From: Prochlorococcus marinus CUG1433
Lineage (GTDB): Bacteria; Cyanobacteriota; Cyanobacteriia; PCC-6307; Cyanobiaceae
NCBI GenBank assembly: GCA_017644425.1
Contig: JAEPLN010000001.1
Span: 1,488,001-1,552,000, forward strand
Length of the DNA stretch: 64,000 bases
Direction: 5' to 3'
Of the stretch, positions 45,949 through 53,560 are shown one piece after another. The translations under genes were made by a program, and so were the position numbers. Under the pieces are notes generated by a model. It saw only the letters and a program-made list of their open reading frames with translations. It searched no databases and was not told the origin of the DNA. How positions within the stretch are numbered: position 1 is the first letter of the stretch; each line of letters starts with the position of its first letter.

Positions 45949-46239
45949 ATGTTTAAAAAAAAATATAAACAATTTAATAACTCATCAAATAAATCAAGCT
46001 TAGATCAATTCTTGTGGTTTATAGAAAATTATTTACCAAGTAAGAAAGATCGAAGTGTTCAAAAAAATTTGTATATGGATAATCTAGAAGTGGAGACTAT
46101 TAAGAAATTTTCTAAATTAGCCTCTATTCGTTCTAAAACATTATTCCCAACTCCAAAAAATACGATAATCTCTTTTACCTTTGGTAGTTGGGCCTTACCT
46201 TACCTAAAATTGCTTAAGAAAATAGGAATAGCTAAGTAA
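45949..46239 (+). CDS. Basic hypothetical protein
   Basis: 96 residues, rich in Lys; SSLDQFLWFIENYLPSKKDR and ISFTFGSWALPYLKLLKKIG are the most distinctive parts. No family recognised. No membrane helix. Confidence 0.6.
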   Translation: MFKKKYKQFNNSSNKSSLDQFLWFIENYLPSKKDRSVQKNLYMDNLEVETIKKFSKLASIRSKTLFPTPKNTIISFTFGSWALPYLKLLKKIGIAK

Positions 46240-46389
46240 GAAAATTGTGATGAACTAGGACTATATTTATCCCAAAAAAATAAATAAAGATTAAAAACTC
46301 TCACAAAGTTCTTTTCCAAATTTAAGGAGTAATACTTACTTTACATAAAAAATACAATTGCTAAGTTTAAATTAAGAGATCTATGCATT

Positions 46390-46536
46390 ATGTTTCTAAA
46401 TTATCTGCCTAGTGAGATGGTTGAAGTTGTTGGTTTAACAATGATTTTTTCATTTCTGGTGGGAACTATATTAATTTTGTTATTTACATCAGATCAGGCA
46501 AATACAAAGAATTTGTATTTAAAGAAGGCTAAATAA
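46390..46536 (+). CDS. Small membrane peptide
   Basis: 48 residues: MFLNYLPSEMVEVVGLTMIF then SFLVGTILILLFTSDQ. Single helix. No family recognised. Confidence 0.52.
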   Translation: MFLNYLPSEMVEVVGLTMIFSFLVGTILILLFTSDQANTKNLYLKKAK

Positions 46537-46640
46537 ATTTTAAATAATTTATCCTCACATAAAGAACTAATTAAAAAAAAAATTAACTCGCAGGATTAGA
46601 ACATAATTTTTATTATTGATACATAAACAAACACAAAATT

Positions 46641-46841
46641 ATGGGCGAGGCTAAAAGAAGAGAAAAATTAGGTTTACCGCCTAGACAAAAACAATTTGAA
46701 ACAAACAAATCTGATAGATATTTTTCGTGGCTTCCAATTACTAAATCTAGAATTAAAAAATATCCCTACATGGGAGTAGCTACTATGGCACTTGGAGCTA
46801 TAATTTTCTTAGTCAGTGGTGGAGCAAATAGTATTAATTAA
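46641..46841 (+). CDS. DUF2839 small membrane protein
   Basis: 66 residues starting MGEAKRREKLGLPPRQKQ, the DUF2839 signature, with a C-terminal helix YMGVATMALGAIIFLVSGGA. Second copy of the family in the window (first at 44226). Confidence 0.88.
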   Translation: MGEAKRREKLGLPPRQKQFETNKSDRYFSWLPITKSRIKKYPYMGVATMALGAIIFLVSGGANSIN

Positions 46842-46874
46842 TTAATTAGATTTTTGATTTAGCTTATAATGTAT

Positions 46875-47135
46875 TTAAGCTTTTTTTTGTAATAGTCTTA
46901 GGCCGGAAATAATAGAGATTATTGATGCTATACCAAGAAATATCGAGTAAAAAGGTTGCAAATTGATAATGCCAAAATTACCTGTATGCCATTTGATTAA
47001 CCAAAAAACATCTACTCCTAATGGTTGAAGAATACTATAAATAGTTCCAGATAAAATAGTAATTAGTAAAGGGATTGCTGAAATTGCAGTAATTTTTCTG
47101 TGAATTTTTCTTTTATTTGTTTTTAATCTTTCCAT
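46875..47135 (-). CDS. PepSY-TM-like small membrane protein
   Basis: 86 residues with three helices and two conserved-looking His (KIHRKITAIS and KWHTGNFG), resembling a minimal PepSY-associated membrane domain. Last gene of a five-gene minus operon; its ATG abuts the previous stop (TAGATG) with GAGGAG just upstream, so translation is coupled. Confidence 0.72.
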   Translation of the reverse strand: MERLKTNKRKIHRKITAISAIPLLITILSGTIYSILQPLGVDVFWLIKWHTGNFGIINLQPFYSIFLGIASIISIISGLRLLQKKA

Positions 47136-47357
47136 CTATCTCCTCAAATAAATATGTAATTCTTTTTCGTTTTTGCATGGCATCCATTTATCTTGGTTCT
47201 TATGTATTCCTTCACAACCAAGTTCTAAAGATCTTTTTTCAGCGTCCTCTTCAGAGAGAAATGTACCCCTCATATGCGCATGAGAATAAATATTGAAATT
47301 TAGAGATAAGAAAAATAAAAAAATAAAAAATTTAAAATTTCTAAGAATAATATGCAT
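47136..47357 (-). CDS. DUF3721 exported small protein
   Basis: 73 residues from the ATG at 47357; a longer frame to 47399 overlaps the upstream gene. Signal peptide FKFFIFLFFLSLNFNIYSHA, then the DUF3721 pattern FLSEEDAEKRSLELGCEGIH with WMPC. The two Cys could bind metal or form a disulfide. Fourth gene of the operon with the DUF411 protein. Confidence 0.82.
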   Translation of the reverse strand: MHIILRNFKFFIFLFFLSLNFNIYSHAHMRGTFLSEEDAEKRSLELGCEGIHKNQDKWMPCKNEKELHIYLRR

Positions 47358-47379
47358 TATTTCAAATTTAATATTTGTA

Positions 47380-47898
47380 TTAAGGAGAGATTTTATCAAA
47401 TATTTTTGTTTTGCCAGTTTTACTAAATGAAACTACTTTGTAGTTCTCATAATCATGAGAGTGTGAGTCATGAGAATGCATTTCCATTCCAGGAGAGCCA
47501 AATGGCATGCCAGGTACAGCTATCCCATTGATATTTGGTTTTTCTCTAAAAAGTTTGTTGATTGATTCAATCGGGACATGTCCTTCAATCGTATAGTTAG
47601 CTATTTCAGCAGAGTGACATGATCTCAAATTATTGGGAATTTGATACTGGTTTTTTATTACTGAGACATCTTCAAGGATATTATCAATAACTTTTAATCC
47701 ATTATCTCTTAAATGATTGACCCATTTTTTGCAACAACCACATGATGCTGATCTGTAAGAAACAACTTTTGGGATATCTATATTTTCTTGAGTAGCTGCA
47801 CTAATCCTATCAACGTTAATTGTATTTGCAAAAAGAATTCCAGAAAAAATTAGATAGTTTAAAAATTTTCTTTTAATAAATACTTTATCAAATGCCAT
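47380..47898 (-). CDS. DUF411 exported metal-binding protein
   Basis: 172 residues. An N-terminal signal/anchor precedes SYRSASCGCCKKWVNHLRDN, CHSAEIANYTIEGHVP and GIAVPGMPFGSPGMEMH, the DUF411 signature with CGCC metal-binding motif and a Met/His-rich tail (HSHDSHSHD). The family is associated with copper handling. Third gene of a five-gene operon. Confidence 0.92.
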   Translation of the reverse strand: MAFDKVFIKRKFLNYLIFSGILFANTINVDRISAATQENIDIPKVVSYRSASCGCCKKWVNHLRDNGLKVIDNILEDVSVIKNQYQIPNNLRSCHSAEIANYTIEGHVPIESINKLFREKPNINGIAVPGMPFGSPGMEMHSHDSHSHDYENYKVVSFSKTGKTKIFDKISP

Positions 47899-47959
47899 AC
47901 TAATTAAGATGATTAAAATTAATATTTAAATCAACCATAAATGAAAATTTATAAAATTG

Positions 47960-48412
47960 CTATTTAATCAAAATCAAGACACTCATAATTGTCATTAAAA
48001 GATTTTCGATAAAACTAATAATTCCCAAAGGAGTTTTTGCATATCCACCGATACATGCACAATTTAATTTTAATTTATCCAAATAAACGGCCTTAAATAC
48101 TGAAATCATTCCAGAAATTCCTAAAACTAGAGCAATAAAAATAATTGGAGAAGGTGGAGAAGAATTCAGAAAACTTATCCCAATTATTAATTCAAAAAAA
48201 GGATAAATATATATCCAGCTATCAAATTGAGAAGATATTAAATCATATTTCTTATAACTTGTTCCAAAAGCTTCAATATCCATAAGCTTAAGCATTGCTA
48301 AAAGACAAATTGATATACCCATAAAAATTTGGAAACTTTTAAGCAATGTAATGGTTATCAGGAATGAAGTACCAAAGACTGCAATTAAGGGTGTAAATGA
48401 CTTAATCTTCAT
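47960..48412 (-). CDS. MauE/DoxX-like membrane protein with a CxC motif
   Basis: 150 residues, four helices. MDIEAFGTSYKKYDL and YPFFELIIGISFL match the MauE/DoxX-like pattern; LNCACIGGYAKTPLG carries a C-A-C pair at the end of a helix, suggesting thiol or metal chemistry. The family often supports cytochrome or disulfide maturation. Second gene of the five-gene operon, 2 bp after the first. Confidence 0.78.
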   Translation of the reverse strand: MKIKSFTPLIAVFGTSFLITITLLKSFQIFMGISICLLAMLKLMDIEAFGTSYKKYDLISSQFDSWIYIYPFFELIIGISFLNSSPPSPIIFIALVLGISGMISVFKAVYLDKLKLNCACIGGYAKTPLGIISFIENLLMTIMSVLILIK

Positions 48413-48414
48413 TT

Positions 48415-48645
48415 TTAACTTTTAAGGATAGATTCACAAATACTAGATGGATTTGCTTGTTTAACTATTTTTAGTCTTTTGATAAGTTTGTCTCGAGCTA
48501 CTTGATGTTTTAAATATTTAATACATAGATTTTTTTCCTGATATACCTCTGCTATTGGAGCAATCTTTAAAGCAATAGCAAAAGTACCAATAACTAAAAG
48601 AATGTTTATAGCCAGTCGAATATTTGGTCGAAAATTTGATTTCAT
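48415..48645 (-). CDS. Small membrane-anchored protein, first gene of the DUF411 operon
   Basis: 76 residues. One N-terminal helix (LAINILLVIGTFAIALKIAP) then a soluble tail with two Cys (EKNLCIKYLKH and PSSICESIL). No family recognised. Its stop lies 2 bp before the MauE-like gene. Confidence 0.65.
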   Translation of the reverse strand: MKSNFRPNIRLAINILLVIGTFAIALKIAPIAEVYQEKNLCIKYLKHQVARDKLIKRLKIVKQANPSSICESILKS

Positions 48646-48676
48646 TCGGATTCTTTATTTTTGTCTATAACTTCCT

Positions 48677-48760
48677 TTAAGTATATATATCTTTAAGCTC
48701 GTCATTGTAACCATTTTCTTTTACAAATTTCTCTAATTCCTTCAACTCTTTTTCTTTCAT
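48677..48760 (-). CDS. 27-residue peptide, coupled to the gene above
   Basis: MKEKELKELEKFVKENGYND then ELKDIYT. Very short, but its ATG overlaps the upstream stop in TAATG, which argues for translation. Confidence 0.4.
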   Translation of the reverse strand: MKEKELKELEKFVKENGYNDELKDIYT

Positions 48761-48903
48761 TATGTAGATTTGGATATATTGTTTTTCATATCTTCAATTT
48801 GGTTGATTAATTCATCTAACCATTCTGTATTATTTTCTGATCTTTTCTGAAAATATCTAATTTTAGGTTGATTGATTTCTAGTGTCTCATAATCTCCACT
48901 CAT
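48760..48903 (-). CDS. Small acidic protein with strong ribosome binding site
   Basis: 47 residues, MSGDYETLEINQPKIRYFQK then RSENNTEWLDELINQIED. GAGGGGG precedes the ATG by 7 bp. Helical, soluble. Coupled to the 27-residue peptide downstream. Confidence 0.62.
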   Translation of the reverse strand: MSGDYETLEINQPKIRYFQKRSENNTEWLDELINQIEDMKNNISKST

Positions 48904-49049
48904 AAATTCCCCCTCAATTTATACTCTGCATAATTTATCTAGAGAAATTATGCTCATCAATAGGCTCTAATACTTATTTGACGTTTCCCATGGGTTACAA
49001 GTCACTTTTTTTAATAGTATAAATATCAAGGAATTTATCTCTCAAAAAT

Positions 49050-49154
49050 ATGGCAACTAATGAAGAACTAGAAAGAAGAATTGAGACTTTAGAAAAAGAA
49101 GTACAACACCTAAAAGCTGTTCTGCAATATCAAATGAGAAATAAGAAAAAGTGA
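49050..49154 (+). CDS. 34-residue coiled-coil peptide
   Basis: MATNEELERRIETLEKEVQH then LKAVLQYQMRNKKK. A clear heptad pattern suggests a short coiled coil. No family name recognised. Confidence 0.6.
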   Translation: MATNEELERRIETLEKEVQHLKAVLQYQMRNKKK

Positions 49155-49339
49155 GTTATTAAAGCGGCATATTTATAATTATTTGCTGTTTAGTTTGTTA
49201 TGGAGTGAAAGTTTTGCCTACTCATTATTCAAACTAAAAATTAAGATGGAGGAGATAGTTTTATTTTAGGAAATTGAATTTGAATATTGATATTTAAGAT
49301 AAATTTGTTTCTATATGTATGTATATATAAGTATTTAAA

Positions 49340-49456
49340 ATGATTAATTCAATAGCTATTCCATTATTAGTATTAGGCTTTTTAATCGCTTACAAAAGAT
49401 TCAAAAGAAAGAAAAGGCAATTTCATGCACCTCCTACAAATCAGCTTCCTAGTTAA
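49340..49456 (+). CDS. 38-residue membrane peptide
   Basis: MINSIAIPLLVLGFLIAYKR then FKRKKRQFHAPPTNQLPS: one short helix and a basic tail. Converges with the next minus-strand peptide gene, 3 bp between stops. Confidence 0.5.
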   Translation: MINSIAIPLLVLGFLIAYKRFKRKKRQFHAPPTNQLPS

Positions 49457-49459
49457 GTA

Positions 49460-49573
49460 TTAAATTCCGTCTTCGTCTTCTCCAAAAGGACTGTATCTAA
49501 TATCCCAAATAAGAACTACTGCTATTGATAATAACAATAGACAAAAAACAACTTGAGAAGGTGGAAATATCAT
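49460..49573 (-). CDS. 37-residue membrane peptide
   Basis: MIFPPSQVVFCLLLLSIAVV then LIWDIRYSPFGEDEDGI: single helix with an acidic tail. Confidence 0.52.
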   Translation of the reverse strand: MIFPPSQVVFCLLLLSIAVVLIWDIRYSPFGEDEDGI

Positions 49574-49719
49574 AAATTCAATCTAACAATTATCTATAGT
49601 ATTTGCTGATGGAAATTTAAGGTGTAAGCACTATTGTTAGGTGCAAAATGTTTTAAATAATATGTTACTGAGCAATCGACTCTCTCAATGATCTTTCTTT
49701 TTTTATTAAAGAATTATAT

Positions 49720-49746
49720 AAAAAAAAGGGCGTTAGCTTCGCCCCA
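49720..49746 (-). terminator. Minus-strand terminator
   Basis: Minus strand GGGGCG-aagctaa-CGCCC followed by eight T. It would end an RNA transcribed leftward from the 49.75-49.9 kb region, where no gene is found on the minus strand. Confidence 0.75.
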
Positions 49747-49917
49747 ATTAAATTAAAAAAGCGGGATAATCCCCATCACCCAGCCTTTTTCAAATCCTAG
49801 CACTACATATGGTGTTTGTAAGTAATAAATATTACCTATTGATGGGGTTGTTTGTTTTTATTAAATTTGTCATTATAGGAGTCCCCATCACCCAGGCTCG
49901 TAAGAGTCTTTTTTTTT
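49747..49917 (+). ncRNA. Candidate structured small RNA, possibly Yfr2-like
   Basis: TGATGGGG at 49840-49847 can pair with CCCCATCA at 49883-49890, enclosing a U-rich loop. Downstream is the hairpin GGCTC-gtaa-GAGTC (49895-49908) with nine T, a perfect terminator. A second copy of CCCCATCACCCAG (49771-49783) lies upstream, so the middle element can pair with either. The most compact RNA would be 49838-49917. Resemblance to the Yfr2/Cyano-1 family is a memory-based guess. No open frame covers it. Confidence 0.5.
49904..49917 (+). terminator. Terminator of the candidate small RNA
   Basis: Right arm GAGTC of the hairpin starting at 49895, then TTTTTTTTT. Confidence 0.7.
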
Positions 49918-50024
49918 GGTTATTTTCTTTATTCAGGCTTATTAACTTGTTAATTAGTGTTTAAAGACTTTTTATTTAATTTTTCAATTCGATAATTAAT
50001 AATTAAATAAAAGTTATTTTGTTA

Positions 50025-50336
50025 ATGCAAACATACATAGTTCACTGGCAATTCCCAGATCAAGAAAGTCATATGCAAGGTGCTGAAGCTTTCGCCGGTT
50101 TTGTAGAAGGAGGATGCGAAGGTGATGAATTTGATGGGTTTAAAGTTGTTAATCGAGTAGTAAATCCTGAGGGAGCTAATGGTTGGGCAATTGTTGAATC
50201 TTCAAACCATCAGAACATTTGGAAATGGAGTAATATCTGGGTGGATAATTTTGGAGTAGAAATTGAAGTAACACCAGTTTTAACAGATCATGAATTTCTC
50301 TCTGTCCACAAAGAAATTGCGGTAGCCTCCGATTAG
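50025..50336 (+). CDS. DUF3303 protein
   Basis: 103 residues from the ATG at 50025. MQTYIVHWQFPDQESHMQGA and VEGGCEGDEFDGFKVVNRVV with VTPVLTDHEFLSVHKEI match DUF3303, a small cyanobacterial ferredoxin-like-fold family of unknown function. Confidence 0.88.
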   Translation: MQTYIVHWQFPDQESHMQGAEAFAGFVEGGCEGDEFDGFKVVNRVVNPEGANGWAIVESSNHQNIWKWSNIWVDNFGVEIEVTPVLTDHEFLSVHKEIAVASD

Positions 50337-50396
50337 TGGTGAATTTTTTAATGATTAACTTTCGTTCTAATACAGACTGACTAGACTTATTTTTTT

Positions 50397-50564
50397 ATGG
50401 AAAAATTCTCTTCTCAAGAAATTGAAAGTCAATACAATTTAATAAAAATCCTTTTAGCTGAACCTAAAAAGTATAAAGATGCAATTGATGCAATTAAGAA
50501 AGACGTCGCTTATATGCCAATAGAGCTTAAAAAAAAACTTAAGGAAGAAAATATAACCTTATGA
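50397..50564 (+). CDS. Small basic helical protein
   Basis: 55 residues: MEKFSSQEIESQYNLIKILL then AEPKKYKDAIDAIKKDVAYM. No family recognised. Confidence 0.6.
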   Translation: MEKFSSQEIESQYNLIKILLAEPKKYKDAIDAIKKDVAYMPIELKKKLKEENITL

Positions 50565-50586
50565 ATGAAAAACTATATATTTAAAT

Positions 50587-50751
50587 CTAACCAAGAGAAT
50601 CTAAGTCTCTTCTATGGTGAACTGTATTAGCTTCATTACTTGAAATTTGCTGTTCTCTCATTAAATCCGCAAGTGTTGGAAAGTCTTTTTCATTTTCAAG
50701 ATCTGTTGAATTTTTATCTTGGATTGCAAATTGCGATATTTTAAAATTCAT
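50587..50751 (-). CDS. Small soluble hypothetical protein
   Basis: 54 residues: MNFKISQFAIQDKNSTDLEN then EKDFPTLADLMREQQIS. Converges on the previous gene. No family recognised. It lies 11 bp after the next minus-strand gene and is probably co-transcribed with it. Confidence 0.62.
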   Translation of the reverse strand: MNFKISQFAIQDKNSTDLENEKDFPTLADLMREQQISSNEANTVHHRRDLDSLG

Positions 50752-50762
50752 GATTAATTACC

Positions 50763-50948
50763 TCAAAATTTTTGTTGAATTCTGATTACAGAATCTGGAT
50801 GGTCATGAATGTAAGAGTCGAATTCTCTAGCAAGAATTAGACAATCATGCGCATTGATAGCGTAGAAACCGACTTGATGAGTTTTGTTAAATGAATCTTT
50901 GTAACTCAAAACAAATTTATTACAAGATTGAATTGGTGTTGAAGGCAT
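50763..50948 (-). CDS. Small hypothetical protein
   Basis: 61 residues, MPSTPIQSCNKFVLSYKDSF then NKTHQVGFYAINAHDCLILA. Compact alpha/beta pattern with two Cys. No family recognised. A GTA-N8-TAC sequence lies 75 bp upstream. Confidence 0.65.
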   Translation of the reverse strand: MPSTPIQSCNKFVLSYKDSFNKTHQVGFYAINAHDCLILAREFDSYIHDHPDSVIRIQQKF

Positions 50949-51023
50949 TCAAATAGTTTCTTAACTAAATATGTTCTAGCTAGGCGCAACAATATTTTGA
51001 TTTATAAGAATGTACGGTTTGAG

Positions 51024-51037
51024 GTACAGTAATATAC
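51024..51037. promoter_or_regulatory. GTA-N8-TAC palindrome, possible NtcA site
   Basis: GTA CAGTAATA TAC. On the minus strand TATAAAT follows at 16-18 bp, shorter than the usual 22, before the 61-residue gene. Could be chance in AT-rich DNA. Confidence 0.3.
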
Positions 51038-51199
51038 GGATAAAGGATCAACAATTAAATCTTGAAAAAGATATAATATCAAAAATTTTTTATGAATTTA
51101 CAGAAACTTTTGATCCTCATTTGTTAGAGAGATAATGCAGAATCATTAAAATAATACAAAATGATTCTTGGTAAATAATCCTATATATGCAAAAACATT

Positions 51200-51793
51200 T
51201 TAAAACTTGAGATTTTGAAAACCATTTATGAAATCTTGAACAAAGCTTAAATAAATAAAATTCAAAAATTTGGGACCTATTAAACAAATAGAAACTCCAT
51301 ATAGTAAGTCAATTTTTAAGTATGAAGAACCAAAATTTAGTAAGTAAATGATGAAAACCAAAGGCGCTATTATAAGTTGAGCAAATATTTTTAGAAAAAA
51401 ATTCATATCGCTATCCCCCACAGAATTCCAAACACTTAATCCATCTCCCTTACTTGGTATGGCATTCATTCCAATTGAAATAGAAATAATTATTCTTAAA
51501 AAATCATGCCAATTCAAGTTTGCTAATCCAGTTGTTGATAGTTTATTTATGATCGTTGGGTAAGCTACTAATCCTCCCAAAAACGAATTTAAAAAAAATG
51601 GAGCGGTTGAAATTAAAATATCCTGATACAAATGTTTAGGTCTATTATGAAGTACATATCCTGATGAATCTTTGAAATTGTAGTAGCAAACATCTATAAC
51701 CTTTGCCTTGAAAATAATACAAAACAAATGATGTGAAAATTCATGAATAATTACTCCCGGCATATAGAAAATTGACCTTAATATTAATTTCAT
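51200..51793 (-). CDS. Membrane protein with HExxH motif, putative M50-like metalloprotease
   Basis: 197 residues, about five helices. The zinc-protease motif HEFSHH sits near residues 17-22 in an amphipathic/hydrophobic setting (PGVIIHEFSHHLFCIIF). A later motif MNAIPSKGDGLSVWNS could supply the third ligand, giving an M50/Bacillus-spore-protease-like plan. No named family recognised. Monocistronic with a 316-bp gap upstream. Confidence 0.72.
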   Translation of the reverse strand: MKLILRSIFYMPGVIIHEFSHHLFCIIFKAKVIDVCYYNFKDSSGYVLHNRPKHLYQDILISTAPFFLNSFLGGLVAYPTIINKLSTTGLANLNWHDFLRIIISISIGMNAIPSKGDGLSVWNSVGDSDMNFFLKIFAQLIIAPLVFIIYLLNFGSSYLKIDLLYGVSICLIGPKFLNFIYLSFVQDFINGFQNLKF

Positions 51794-52109
51794 TTGCTGA
51801 TTAAGAATCCTCCTCTTGTCATTAGGTTATAAATCATACATAAAATTTTGATTAATTAAAATATAAAGTCTAAATCAAAATATAAATATTACTGGGTAAT
51901 GAAATTTCTTCAATTGGAACAAAAATAATATTTGGGTCTAGAGGAGCCTTGGGCTTTCTTGAGAGAAATATTAATATTTAATTAGGCGAATATAAAATGT
52001 GACGAGACATATATTACTAGAACAATATTATGTGTTTTATGTATCAAATATTTTGTGAAAATTTTTTTGTAAGAGAATGTGTTTGGTACTTTTTATCATG
52101 TTCGAACTA
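51794..52109. other. Intergenic stretch, no gene recognised
   Basis: About 316 bp between two minus-strand genes. Both strands read: AT-rich, with only very short frames. It should contain the promoter of the HExxH protein. Confidence 0.4.
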
Positions 52110-52793
52110 TTAAGGCATGTAATTTTGCTTCTTTTCTAACTCTAAACGCATTTCATCTGACTTCCTTAAAGGTTCCATTCTTATTTCTTCTTCTTCTTCT
52201 TTTAATGAAGAATCAAAACCTTCACTTTCTATCTTTCTTATTTTATCAATACTTCTTTTTTCTCCCATAGTGAGATCAGTAACTAAAAGCAATTCTTGAG
52301 TTAACCTCTCTATGTCTGGCTTTTTAAAAAGATCGATTTGAATTGTAGCTTGTTTACCATCTGCATCAAAACCTTTAACTATAAAACTGTACCTATGTTT
52401 CTTCCCAAGAAAGCCCAAGGCTCCAATAGGCCCAAAAATTATTGTTGTTGTTACACCAGTATTTACTCTTCTGTTTGAATAGCCACTTTTTATCCAAGAA
52501 GTAACTCTAGTAACTGGTATGGATACGTCAGGAGAAATTATTTCTTCACCTGTTATTTGAATTGGAACTCTGCATTCCTTAAAAGCTTTTTCAATTCTTC
52601 TTTCAACAGTATCGGGCGGACCATTCTTTTTAAGATTTCTTCTTGGCTTGAAATTCTTCCTGATATCAGCTTCTATTTTTGCAAACTTCTTTGCTGGACA
52701 TGTTGATTGGTAAGCACCTGCATAAGCAGCTGATATATCAAATACTGAAGCAAATAAAAGGATTAAAGTAAGGAAGGCAGAGTTTTTTCTCAT
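52110..52793 (-). CDS. Exported hypothetical protein
   Basis: 227 residues. Signal peptide (FLTLILLFASVFDISAAYAG), a mature part with two Cys (QSTCPAKK and KECRVPI), a Gly-rich segment TTTIIFGPIGALGFLGKKHR and an acidic, coiled C-terminus (EEEEEIRMEPLRKSDEMRLE). No family recognised. It is last of three minus-strand genes with the DUF4282-like and second exported protein. Confidence 0.7.
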   Translation of the reverse strand: MRKNSAFLTLILLFASVFDISAAYAGAYQSTCPAKKFAKIEADIRKNFKPRRNLKKNGPPDTVERRIEKAFKECRVPIQITGEEIISPDVSIPVTRVTSWIKSGYSNRRVNTGVTTTIIFGPIGALGFLGKKHRYSFIVKGFDADGKQATIQIDLFKKPDIERLTQELLLVTDLTMGEKRSIDKIRKIESEGFDSSLKEEEEEIRMEPLRKSDEMRLELEKKQNYMP

Positions 52794-52994
52794 TAAAGAG
52801 ATGAAATTATTTTTAAATCTTAATTGAATTAAATATTGACGTCTAAAGTGTTAATAATTATTTATCCTTATGAGAATTAATTTACTTCGCTAAAACTTGT
52901 ATTAATTTGAGTATCATTTTCTAAAAATAATAATTTGCGGCATAGTTATAAAATTAATCGCTAATCAACAACCTATTGCTTAACTAAAGGGCCG

Positions 52995-53510
52995 CTATTT
53001 TTTTTCTTTCATATAGTCTCTAAACTCTATAGCTGCTTTATAAATTATTGAATAAACTTCGATTGTTACCCTTAAGATTACAACAGAAAGAAGACTAATT
53101 ATAAAACCAGATAAGTAAAAACCTTTCAAGTATGAATTTGAAATCAATGCATGAATCCAATCTACAAAAAATCCAAATGCAGCTCCTATTCCAAGACCTT
53201 GGCCAACCGCATAGAAAATATTGAAGAGTTGAAGTGTTATGTATTTGTCAAAGACATAATCATCTTTCAAAGTTTTAAAAATAGATGCGAATGGATTTTC
53301 TGTTTGTTTTTTGCAAAATCTCCAAAGCGTAAAAATAGCGCATAAAAAACTAAACCAAGCGGGAGCAGATAAATAAGGATTTGACTGGCTAATTTCTTTA
53401 AGTCCCACAAGAATAAATAGTAATACTGAAGCACCTACAAAATAAATAATATATTTCTCTTTCTTATCCCTTTTGGCTAAAGCTGAAGAGAGATTCTTTT
53501 TTTCAGTCAT
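52995..53510 (-). CDS. DUF4282-like membrane protein
   Basis: 171 residues, four helices. DDYVFDKYITLQLFNIFYAV and the final VVILRVTIEVYSIIYKAAIE fit the DUF4282 pattern (two-helix unit ending in LLRVxxE). Function unknown. Lies between two exported proteins on the same strand. Confidence 0.68.
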   Translation of the reverse strand: MTEKKNLSSALAKRDKKEKYIIYFVGASVLLFILVGLKEISQSNPYLSAPAWFSFLCAIFTLWRFCKKQTENPFASIFKTLKDDYVFDKYITLQLFNIFYAVGQGLGIGAAFGFFVDWIHALISNSYLKGFYLSGFIISLLSVVILRVTIEVYSIIYKAAIEFRDYMKEKK

Positions 53511-53560
53511 TAATAAACTTTTTCTGTAATTAAGTAATCTATAGTATCATTCTGGTTGAA

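Noticed and set aside
49747-49840. Minus-strand frame ending GFEKGWVMGIIPLF, reminiscent of an HLI C-terminus
   Set aside because: It has no usable start codon, lacks the chlorophyll-binding ExxNGR motif, and overlaps the RNA-like repeat elements.
49771-49895. Repeated CCCCATCACCCAG as a CRISPR-like pattern
   Set aside because: Only two direct copies, no array periodicity and no cas genes in the window.
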